A program made the position numbers and the translations under genes. A stretch of DNA of 64,000 nt from Proteromonas lacertae (Eukaryota; Sar; Bigyra; Opalinata; Proteromonadidae), in NCBI GenBank assembly GCA_002245135.1, contig NGBS01000297.1, positions 209,244-273,243 of the forward strand. The letters run 5' to 3'. The notes under the pieces are model-generated. The model ran no database searches, was not told the origin of the DNA, and was given only the letters and a program-made list of their open reading frames with translations. Below, piece by piece: positions 56,458-64,000 of the stretch. Numbering within the stretch: position 1 is the first letter of the stretch; each line of letters begins with the position of its first letter.

Positions 56458-57789
56458 ATGGGTGTTAAACGAAAGCATAAGCAACAATCATCACCAAAAG
56501 AAGAAGCAATTGATTTTGAGAATCCTTCTGTGTATCATAATGCACTTAAGAGAAAATTGAAAAAGATCATCTACAACAAAGTGAAAGATAACAAAAAAAT
56601 AAAACTAGATCTTAGTCACATGGCTAACCCAACAGTCAATGTTGACAAAGGCAATGGTACATATGGATTAGGCATCTATGATCCTAAATCTAATTTCAAT
56701 AAATTTTATGATACTATAGGAGATGATGATGATATAGAGGAATTATCAAAGCCTGTTAATCCAAATATAAACGCAACAAAAAACAATTTCATGACTGATG
56801 AGATGAAATACAAATTATATATGTCAGGCATCACAGATCAGTTTGGACGATATTATAGGAACATAGGTAAGTATAACAAACCATACTCAGATTATTATGC
56901 TCAACCAGAGAATTTAACATATCAATGGCAAAATCCATTTTTATCTCAAATTGAAGGACAGCCATTACAACAATGGGGATCACAGTACAATGTAAATTCA
57001 TATCAATCCAATCCAAGATGGAATAATAATGCTGGTACAACACAAAAAGATCACGAGTATGAATTACAACAAGAAAATGAAATAATGAAAGCAAGGAATG
57101 AAGAATATCAGAGAAAGATAGCAACAATGGAAGAAAGAGAAAAAGAGTCATTAATTGCAAAAATTGATAAATATTTCTCAGGTAATACAACATACGATTG
57201 GTTGAAATTTGGTGTGAAGTTCTGCTTATGTACTATGACATTAGGTTCTATTTCACAAGTGTTTGATATACTATTTCCTGATAGTACTGTTGGTGCAATA
57301 TTAAAGTATTTAGTAAATGCAGGAATAGGATATAGTGGTGTTATGCAATGGATATTTGGTTTATCTCCAGCATGGGTTAATGCAGCATCTTTTCTGTCAA
57401 TGTTAACTCCTAATTTTGTCAGTTTGGTATATAATCGTTGGAAACAAGTTCCTCCAATGGATATGTCACAATGGATTCATTCTAAGTTAGATAGTATAAT
57501 GGGTTTCTTTACTACATCACTAAGTAATATATACAATTGGTTCAGAGGTATATTTGGTGCTACTCCTACAACAACAACAAATTCGACGAGTGCGCCGGCC
57601 ACTTCAAATATTCAAGCATCGAATGTTACAACTGCTCCCAGTTATAATAATACAACTAATAGTACTACAATTGCCCCCAGTTATAATAATCAAAGTTCAA
57701 ATGCTGCAAGTTACGCCACGGCGGCAGCAGCCCAGCCAGCATTCCAAAATAACTATAACAATATGTTATACCATGATAGAAATATATAA
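56458..57789 (+). CDS. Large structural-type element protein with hydrophobic domain
   Basis: The ATG at 56458 (MGVKRKHKQQSSPKEEA) is preferred to an upstream AT-rich leader. 443 residues: basic start, Asn/Tyr/Gln-rich middle (YSDYYAQPENLTYQWQNPFL), coiled coil (YELQQENEIMKARNEEYQRK), then a hydrophobic stretch (LKFGVKFCLCTMTLGSISQV; AILKYLVNAGIGYSGVMQWI) of two or three possible TM or amphipathic helices, and a Thr/Ser/Asn/Ala-rich tail. Internal virion or membrane-modelling protein is a reasonable guess; no homology is claimed. The frame is intact. Confidence 0.6.
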   Translation: MGVKRKHKQQSSPKEEAIDFENPSVYHNALKRKLKKIIYNKVKDNKKIKLDLSHMANPTVNVDKGNGTYGLGIYDPKSNFNKFYDTIGDDDDIEELSKPVNPNINATKNNFMTDEMKYKLYMSGITDQFGRYYRNIGKYNKPYSDYYAQPENLTYQWQNPFLSQIEGQPLQQWGSQYNVNSYQSNPRWNNNAGTTQKDHEYELQQENEIMKARNEEYQRKIATMEEREKESLIAKIDKYFSGNTTYDWLKFGVKFCLCTMTLGSISQVFDILFPDSTVGAILKYLVNAGIGYSGVMQWIFGLSPAWVNAASFLSMLTPNFVSLVYNRWKQVPPMDMSQWIHSKLDSIMGFFTTSLSNIYNWFRGIFGATPTTTTNSTSAPATSNIQASNVTTAPSYNNTTNSTTIAPSYNNQSSNAASYATAAAAQPAFQNNYNNMLYHDRNI

Positions 57790-58000
57790 TCTTATGATAG
57801 TTTATAGTGTATTGGAAATAGAAAAAACGAATTAAAAAAAAGAAGGCTTGAAGGCTCGAAATTGTTTTTAACAAAAAATAAACTGTTTTTTGAGAGCAAT
57901 CCAGTCCAAGATTAAAGGCTTGAAATATATATTACAAAGCTTGTAGAATATTCTGCAAAGCACTGTAAATCTTAAAAAATAAAGATTAACTTAGTCAAAC

Positions 58001-58025
58001 CATCAAGCTTGATGTTTTTTTCTTT
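58001..58025. terminator. Perfect 14-base palindrome followed by T run
   Basis: CATCAAGCTTGATG is perfectly palindromic and is followed by TTTTTTTCTTTTG. It lies about 210 bases downstream of the 56458 gene stop. A transcription-end role is plausible but unproven in a eukaryotic context. Confidence 0.35.
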
Positions 58026-58135
58026 TGATTTTTTTATTCTATAATTAATTTAATACTATGTTAATTATATGTTATTGTGAGTCATCATTGTGAGTGCATC
58101 GACTGATAGTCAAATTTGATATTTGAAAGATGATG

Positions 58136-58227
58136 TATAATAATAATGAATAAAAGGGGGAAATGAGTACAATTTGAAACCCCTGTTTTTTTGTATTTTT
58201 TGTATTGATTTCCCCCTATGTGTTTTT
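58136..58227. repeat. Edge repeat, copy 2 (internal)
   Basis: Direct copy of 43156-43247, with the same AGGGGGAAAT / ATTTCCCCCT pairing ends and identical 32-base core. It lies 15 kb inside the element between the capsid-module genes and the polymerase module. Confidence 0.85.
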
Positions 58228-58414
58228 TGTCCGTTTCATAATCAAATCATAATTCAAGCTTACATTATTTTTCGCTTTTCTGTTTGAATTTAAACAAAAA
58301 TAATTATTCCATTTGAATCCTCATCTTATGATGAATCTATTTATGTTGTTAGTTCAAATTATAGAAAGTGAATGACATATAATTTCAAAAAATAATTCAA
58401 TAAAAACAATCTCA

Positions 58415-58466
58415 ATAGGATGGTCAACACATGGTGTGATATGACACCATATAGTGACCATCCTAT
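58415..58466. repeat. Large imperfect hairpin
   Basis: ATAGGATGGTCA pairs with TGACCATCCTAT, then after a four-base bulge on each side ATGGTGT pairs with ACACCAT, with a six-base loop. It sits at a comparable distance from edge repeat copy 2 as the 43320-43385 palindrome does from copy 1. Confidence 0.85.
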
Positions 58467-58641
58467 GTAATAAAAAACAAAACAAAAAAATGGAGTTCAA
58501 GTCAAATCTCGAAACGCATCTATTTTTCTATTATTGATATTTCTTATAAGACTTGTTATAATGCTAATTAATTATGTAAATTATGAAAACAACACTCCCA
58601 CACAAACACAATCAATCATTTGAACCAATTAGGACCAGAGA

Positions 58642-59440
58642 TTAATAATCATTTTGGTACTCTGGCTCCTCATCATCATCATCTACTATATATTGTGAGA
58701 AGTTATCATCATCATCTTCCTCTGTAGTACTATCTTCTTGTTCTTGGTTTTTGGTTGAAATGTTTTTTTGATTTATTTTCTTTCTTTTGAATCTTGGAGT
58801 TTTAGATGTACTGCGCTTTCTTTTTGTGGATACCACCTTTAACAACTTGTTGTTGTTGTCATCATCATCATTATAATCATCATCATTCAGGTTATCAAAC
58901 AACGATGCTATAGAGACTTTACTACTTACTATACTTTCAGCAGTACTTCTGTAAACAATATCTCCTTTCGAATTCTTGTTTTCTTCTTTTTCGCATTTTG
59001 CTAAATCGTTGTCACCGAAATGTATGATATACATACAAGTCAGTTCCACCATGTCCTCCATTGCATGGTCAAGCATACGATCATACTATTGATTCAAAAT
59101 TGAAATATATATTAAATGGATATACGATGCTTTTGTCCAGATCCTTTTTATACATGATATTACATAGCAGGACAGACATCAACACTCTGGACATTTTTAA
59201 TCTTTCATGTCGAGCATCAATCTTTTCAATTTCTGTGAATCTTTTGTACCATGTACTGAAACGCCTTATACTGAAGTTACCATTCCAGCTATAGACATAT
59301 AATAATATATTATACCTATAACGTTGCAAATCTTTCTCATGTTCTACAATCGTCTTAAAATTCTCACAAAAAATTTTATATATGCTCGGATTTGGATCAT
59401 TAATGAAACTATTTTTGTATAGTATCTTCCAGTTGCTCAT
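58642..59440 (-). CDS. Unknown element protein, one intron and one frame break
   Basis: The ATG at 59440 starts MSNWKILYKNSFINDPNPSI. An intron (about 59294-59320, GTATAA...TATAG) joins LQRY to SWNGNFSIRRFSTWYK. Near 59080-59088 the frame shifts by one base; the next frame continues with MLDHAMEDMVELTC and then a very acidic, Lys/Arg-patched C-terminus (STKRKRSTSKTPRFKRKK) to 58642. Two adjacent genes remain possible. No domain recognised. The basic patch could be a nuclear localisation signal. Confidence 0.5.
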
Positions 59441-59575
59441 AATAAGTGAATTGAAAGGGAAATAACGTTGAACAATGAACAAATGTTATATGTATATATG
59501 AAACGGATATATATATTTTTAAATGTTGCTATAAAGACATATAACTCTATTAATTTAGATAATAATCATAATGAA

Positions 59576-59779
59576 ATGAATTTCATTATTACTTTTGTTT
59601 TTTGTTTTTGGACCATATGTTTAGCACTAATAGTTACGATCCACATTTATACAGCTCATATAGCAACCAGAACCCATATCCTGTCAAACCGTTACCTACA
59701 AATGGTAACTTATCACTTGCAACATATATTAACCATGATAATAATATATATTAAGGGCTACAGACCCAAAATGGCTTGA
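59576..59779 (+). CDS. Possible small membrane protein
   Basis: About 67 residues, MNFIITFVFCFWTICLALIV start with one hydrophobic helix, then a His/Tyr-rich polar part with weak hydrophobicity. An in-frame upstream ATG exists at 59468. Supported only by the open frame and the membrane helix. Confidence 0.3.
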   Translation: MNFIITFVFCFWTICLALIVTIHIYTAHIATRTHILSNRYLQMVTYHLQHILTMIIIYIKGYRPKMA

Positions 59780-59815
59780 CGCTAGACCACGAGGCTTGAC
59801 GCTGGACCCGAGGCT
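59773..59815. repeat. Short tandem repeat GGCTTGACGCT
   Basis: GGCTTGACGCTAGACCACGA is followed by GGCTTGACGCTGGACCCGAG and a partial third start GGCT. It is GC-rich against an AT-rich background. Confidence 0.7.
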
Positions 59816-60341
59816 AAAATTTATATATTCGTTTCATTTTTCTTATTTTTCATTTTATTCAATAACCGTTCATTTGTACAACGGTTTTAACGGTCGTTAC
59901 GAATCCGTTACATGTCAGTTACATAACTGACGTGTAACTGACGGTGTAACTGCCGTCCGTTGTAAACATTTGTTCAATTATGTTATAGAGACTGATATAA
60001 ACCTTAAGAAGGCCATATACACCACCTAAGACTCGTTTTCACTTTCCCTTGTTTTCACTTTCCCTTTTCTTTTACTCATTTAGTTTTTGAAATGCGGATT
60101 TCATAATCGATTTTCCTTTCCCTTTCTTTTTTTCACTTATTTACCTAGAGAAAAGTGATCGACTTCACTTTCCCTAAGTAAGGAAGTGAAAAAAAGAAAG
60201 GGTAAGAAGAATCGGTTATGGATTTTTTATGTTATTTTAAATAAACCCTTAAAAACACACAGTCTTCTTTTTATTTTAATTAATCTCTGTATTAGTATTT
60301 AAAATATATAATTATTTAATCATAATTAGATAAATTCATAT
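59780..60341. other. Non-coding region with clustered inverted repeats
   Basis: No gene seen. It holds an array of GTTAC/GTAAC and ACGG words with the perfect inverted repeat GTCAGTTA-CA-TAACTGAC (about 59915-59932) in 59862-59975, CACTTTCCCTT direct repeats (about 60050-60070) and the long inverted repeat at 60096-60223. Confidence 0.5.
60096..60223. repeat. Long inverted repeat, about 50-base arms
   Basis: Inner arms 60120-60148 and 60174-60202 (containing CCCTTTCTTTTTTTCACTT and its complement) match at nearly all of 29 positions. Outer parts (GGATTTCATAATCGATT against AATCGGTTATGGAT) extend the pairing with mismatches. The loop itself holds a small hairpin (AAGTGATCGACTTCACTT). Confidence 0.85.
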
Positions 60342-60755
60342 TTACTTACTTCTTTTTTTGATATCTGCATCCATTTTCACTCTAGCTGCTAAAGCATCAC
60401 ATAATAAAGATAGTAATCCATTAACTGCGTAATCTAATTTGTTATCAATAAATAATTGATTATTCTCAATTAATTCTTTCTTAAATCTATTACCATCTTT
60501 TCTAATATTATCTAAATATGTGATAATTTCCAATCTTTTTTTCGTTGCATACTGATTAGTATAATAATGCTTAACTTTGTCTAGTATAGCTTTTAACTTT
60601 GCTAGATTAGCTATGCTCTCTTCTAAATAATATAAGAAATGAACTTCTGTATATCCATTTAATGCTAATTCTCTAATGCTATTAAAAACTTTGATCCAAA
60701 ATGGTATTTCTTCTTGAACCATTGTTATATCTCTCTGATAAACAAAATGACGCAT
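60342..60755 (-). CDS. Unknown helical element protein
   Basis: ATG at 60755 (MRHFVYQRDITMVQEEIPFW); a longer start would add only AT-rich leader. 137 residues, nearly all helical (ESIANLAKLKAILDKVKHYY, KRLEIITYLDNIRKDGNRF). Divergent from the polymerase gene. Small helical partners near protein-primed polymerases can be terminal or accessory proteins, but nothing in the sequence proves that. Confidence 0.55.
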   Translation of the reverse strand: MRHFVYQRDITMVQEEIPFWIKVFNSIRELALNGYTEVHFLYYLEESIANLAKLKAILDKVKHYYTNQYATKKRLEIITYLDNIRKDGNRFKKELIENNQLFIDNKLDYAVNGLLSLLCDALAARVKMDADIKKRSK

Positions 60756-60807
60756 TTTAATATAGTAAAAAATCAAAAAAACAATAAATTAAAAGTAAAG
60801 TTAATTA

Positions 60808-60870
60808 TTTCTTTGATAATCAAAGAAAAAATTTTAACTATATTATTACAACTCCTTAATTATCAAGGAA
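60808..60870. promoter_or_regulatory. Two palindromes in the divergent promoter of the polymerase gene
   Basis: TTTCTTTGAT-A-ATCAAAGAAA (60808-60828) and TCCTT-AATTATC-AAGGA (about 60853-60869) lie between the starts at 60755 (-) and 60951 (+). Candidate operator-like or replication sites. Confidence 0.4.
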
Positions 60871-60950
60871 TTTCAATTAGCAAATCATATTAATACATTT
60901 GGAGTTATTTTATTGGGTATATTTATATCTTTCTCGTTTTATAGGTTCTA

Positions 60951-63900
60951 ATGTATCCCAGCTATCCTCCTTGGTTTAATCCGTGGTATTACCAGTCTCC
61001 AAGTACTTCTATGCCTATTCAAGGCAATAGTCAAGCAAATCAGATTCCAATGTTGCCACAAAGTTATTTTAATCCCTGGATGAACCCTTATTTTACTCCA
61101 GCTATCCCACCACCACCATCCTATTACTATCCTCCACCATATTATGTAGGATCATTAAATCAACATCCACAACAACCTCAGCAGCAGCAGCAACAACAAC
61201 AACAACAACAACAATCAAACACTACTAGAAGTACTAATGGAACTAGTTTCATAACACCAAGAAGAAGAACAACATCTTCAATTGTAATTGATTAACCACC
61301 TCCTCCACCTCCAAAAATACAGCGATTAGCAGAAATCCCAGATGATTTATTACCAGATACACCTCCTCCTGAAGATCCACCAACACTTTCACCAATTAAT
61401 GATGGACCAATTCCTGAAATACATCCTCAATCAACTACAGATGTTGAAAGAAGAAGGCAGCTACAGGAAGAAATGATTGCTCTGGATGTTGTTGATAATC
61501 ATCCAGAGCAGCTGAAAACAATGTCACATCCTGAAAGAGTAAGTTTGTTACAACTTGTAGAGAGAAGTAGTAGAGACTACGAACGTACCTACGAGAAGAT
61601 TATAAATGAAGAAGATGGAAAGAAACCTGAGGATTTGTTTACCCAAATCTGCAATGCATCAAGTGATTTTATGGTTACCATACGTAACTACATAAATGAG
61701 AAGAAATTTTCTTATATAAAAGTTTATTTCAGATTCAGAGTAGGTTATATAGGATCCGATGAACCAGCCAATGCACAAGTAAGTTGTTACAAAACATTCG
61801 AAACAGCGCCAGAAATTATAACTTCTCAAGAGTTAGGTACAATTGGTTCAAAGTTAAACAATGCCATGATTCGAGATTTAGGTTCAATTTTCAACACTGA
61901 AAGATCTGAACTAAAGTTCAGATATATTAAGAAGGTAGAGATGATACTGATGAAAAGTTCAATGGCTGCTGGATCCTCTACAGAAGATGACAACATAAAG
62001 TTACCAGCAAGTCTCAACAATAGAAAGTGCGTTATTAATTTAGTAAGATATAGTGAAGAATGTAAGAATATGTGCTTTTTATTTAGTGTGGCAGCTGGTT
62101 TACACTATATAGAGTTCAAAGACCACCGTAACAGAGCAATGAAATATAAACAGTATGTAGACTTAATGGATGTAAGTAGTTTAAGGTTTCCAGTAGATGC
62201 AATTAATGATAGTGACAGAATTGATGAGTTTGAACAGCTGAATCATATTACTATCAATATATTTACAATAGACCAGAATGAACCAATACCTTTATACGTT
62301 ACCAACATAGATAAAAGAAAACACTGGCCTCATGTGAACCTATTGATATATAAAGATCATTATATGGTAATAACAAAGTTAGAAGCCTTCCTATCACCTT
62401 CTGGTAAAAGGTGTCATAATTATTATACCAGATGCCAGTATTGTTTCTGTACTTTATCAACAGCTGATATGATAATTCAACATCAGAAAGAGAATTGTCA
62501 ATTACAAAAGGAATCATTCGTCAATTTCCACCTCCAGATACCTTCATCAAGTTTCATAATTTCAAATACCAACAAATGATTCCTGTAGTATTATACTGGG
62601 ATACAGAAGTTATACAAGTACCAATAGATCCTTCTGAAGTAATACCTGGAGCCAAAGGAGCGTTTAAAAAACATATTCTCAGCAGTTGGTGCATTCACTT
62701 AAGTTCCAGGTACCCTGAAATCATCAGCGAAGAAACATTCTTCGGAAAACTGGAATTGCAGCAAGATCCACAAGATTTGGAGATGCAACTAGTAAAGAAG
62801 TTTGTTGAGATTCAAGATTATGTATTGAAGAAGTATGAAGATTATAAAAGTGGTGAATTGAAACCATTAGATGAAAGCACTTATATTCCAGCTCATAAAA
62901 ATATCGATAAATGTATGTGGTGCAATACACCCTTCAATGAAAACGACAGAAATAGAAGGCGAACAAGACACCATGACCATTTTACTGGCAAGTATATTGC
63001 AACCTTATGTTCAAACTGTAATTGGCATTGTAGTTTACAACATATGCCTATACCATGTTTGGCACACAACAGTAAAAACTATGACAATAACTTTATAATA
63101 CGCGGATTATCAAAGTTGGATAAAGAAATGGAAGCAAAATGGTACAATGATAATAATATTCCTATTCCAAATGATGATGATGATGATGATGAAGATAATG
63201 AAATTATACAATTACCAATACCTGAACCTGAACCTGAACCAATTGCTGATAGATTAGCTGAATACAATAGAGGTATTGAAGAAGAAAAGAAACAAGAACA
63301 AGAAGCAAAAACAGTTGATGATGAAGAAGATGCAGAAACAGAAGAAGATACTGATTCTGATTTGCCATTACCAGAAATACCACCAAATGCAATTGAAATA
63401 GTTGATGAGAATGATCCAGCAAATGAAGAAGCATTTAATGAGTTGTATTACATGTTACATAGTAGAGATCATTACATATCACCAAGAACAGCAGAAGATA
63501 TTGGATTAGAAGAAGAGATGGGAAATATTATTGTTTCACAACCTAATTCAACAACAACTGAACAACAACAACAACAACAACCAACACCAAGAAAGAAGAA
63601 ATATCATTCAAAACTATCTGTATTGTTAAAAACTGATAATAAGTTTTTACTTATCAAGTTCATGAAGTTACACTTTATAGATAGTTGTCAATTTATGCCA
63701 GCATCATTAGATTCATTAGTAAAATCATTGAAAGTCGAAACTGATGCACATGCTAATCATAAAGTACTCTTTAAACCAGTTTATCAATATGTAACACAAA
63801 CAAAAGAGATAAATGATTGTTTAAAAGAGAGAAACTGGACAGTGGATGATTTTATAGCTAAGTGGGGTTTACAGAAAGGTCATTTCCCCTACGAATACGT

Positions 63901-64000
63901 AGATAGTATTCAAAAGTTATACCTTACTGATTAATTACCTAGAAAAGAAGATTTTAAGTCTCAATTAAAACAGAATGAAGGTATTTCTGATTATAACTAT
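60951..64000 (+). CDS. polB: Protein-primed DNA polymerase B, 5' part, with breaks (runs off right edge)
   Basis: The frame begins MYPSYPPWFNPWYYQ and has a Pro/Tyr/Gln-rich leader. A Polinton polymerase N-terminal domain follows (VINLVRYSEECKNMCFLFSV; KHWPHVNLLIYKDHYMVI; CQYCFCTL zinc pair). Exonuclease motif I is in VVLYWDTEV, an HNH-like zinc segment is CMWCNTPFNEN...HHDHFTGKY, and Exo II is AHNSKNYDNNFI. An acidic/Gln-rich insert of about 140 residues precedes FIDSCQFMPASLDSLVKSL. Breaks are in-frame TAA at 61293-61295 and 63932-63934, and a one-base loss near 62500-62512 (A run 62506-62509). The conserved text continues across each. The polymerase motifs proper (SLYP, DTD) would lie beyond the window. 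Confidence 0.85.

Larger units (their letters stand above)
57790..58641. other. Repeat-rich non-coding region between convergent genes
   Basis: 850 bases without a supportable gene. It contains GGCTTGAA repeats (about 57844-57856 and 57916-57923), the palindrome CATCAAGCTTGATG with a T run (58001-58025), the second edge repeat (58136-58227) and the hairpin at 58415-58466. It looks like a structural or regulatory junction inside the element. Confidence 0.5.
43156..64000. mobile_element. Polinton/Maverick (polinton-like virus) element, right end outside the window
   Basis: From about 43.16 kb gene style changes: dense, nearly intron-free genes on both strands, including the Polinton hallmarks. 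These are a penton-like protein (46394), a double-jelly-roll major capsid protein (47385), an A32-type packaging ATPase (48904) and a protein-primed DNA polymerase B (60951, incomplete at the right edge). Small basic core-like proteins and membrane proteins fill the rest. I did not find the retrovirus-type integrase or the adenovirus-type protease usual for Polintons; they may lie to the right or among unrecognised genes. Terminal inverted repeats cannot be checked because the right end is absent. At least 20.8 kb is present. Confidence 0.85.

Noticed and set aside
43156-58227. LTR retrotransposon interpretation of the 90-bp direct repeats
   Set aside because: The repeats are too short for LTRs and no reverse transcriptase, RNase H or gag-like gene lies between; the enclosed genes are capsid and packaging genes of a DNA element.
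59773-59815. tRNA-like or integrase attachment site
   Set aside because: The GC-rich tandem GGCTTGACGCT repeat does not fold into a cloverleaf and has no partner copy elsewhere in the window.
14449-63934. Variant genetic code with TAA as a sense codon
   Set aside because: Most genes end at TAA and long Gln-rich exons use only CAA/CAG without internal TAA; three cases in many kilobases of coding sequence do not support reassignment.
1-64000. CRISPR arrays, rRNA and tRNA genes
   Set aside because: No regularly spaced repeats and no convincing tRNA cloverleaf or rRNA core sequence were recognised by eye; a covariance-model scan would be decisive for tRNAs.

Overview
The window is AT-rich nuclear DNA of a unicellular eukaryote. 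The evidence is: spliceosomal introns nearly everywhere (about 20-60 nt, usually starting GTAT and ending TAG), a eukaryotic gene set (VPS11, METTL18-like histidine methyltransferase, ethanolamine kinase, PDR-type ABC transporter), Asn/Gln/Glu/Pro-rich low complexity, and very short intergenic gaps. TAA, TAG and TGA all serve as stops. I cannot name the genus; an amoeba-like protist would fit, but that is a guess. Most genes had to be pieced together from several exons by reading splice sites and conserved motifs, so internal exon borders are inferences.

Host part, 1 to about 43.15 kb. On the minus strand lie the start of a divergent HSP70-like gene (1-554) and a giant gene (794-8236) that joins an HSP70-like ATPase domain to a very long helical rod. 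Then come VPS11 (8373-11812, +), a full-size PDR ABC transporter (12077-16212, +), an EGF-type membrane protein (16317-17769, -), a METTL18-like methyltransferase (17822-18818, -), a membrane-anchored M14 carboxypeptidase (18828-20852, +) and an ethanolamine kinase (21002-22303, +). Two HSP70 paralogues follow (22895-24841 and 25251-27407, +), with Pro-rich inserts between ATPase and substrate domains and a shared, identical 406-bp tract. After them are a PAP2 phosphatase (27511-28192, +), an unknown helical protein (28281-29609, -), a Glu-rich coiled-coil protein (29695-32583, +), a HAD-like protein (32765-33525, -), a C2-domain protein (33624-36957, -), a beta-carbonic anhydrase (36993-37820, +) and a second giant HSP70-like/rod gene ending in beta-rich repeats (37893-43051, -).

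Mobile part, about 43.156 kb to the right edge. This is a Polinton/Maverick (polinton-like virus) element. It has a penton-like minor capsid protein, a double-jelly-roll major capsid protein, an A32-type packaging ATPase, several small basic core-like proteins, an AT-hook protein, and the 5' part of a protein-primed family B DNA polymerase that runs off the window. No integrase or protease was recognised; the missing part may lie to the right. The left edge appears to cut into the first exon of another HSP70-like gene. A 90-bp hairpin-bearing sequence at that edge recurs in direct orientation 15 kb inside. Several large palindromes sit in the non-coding gaps, and related motifs recur in front of capsid-module genes.

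A caution for the whole window: several reading frames, host and element alike, are broken by one-base shifts (often in short A or T runs) or by single in-frame TAA codons. Housekeeping VPS11 is among them, so consensus errors in the assembly are a serious alternative to real gene decay.
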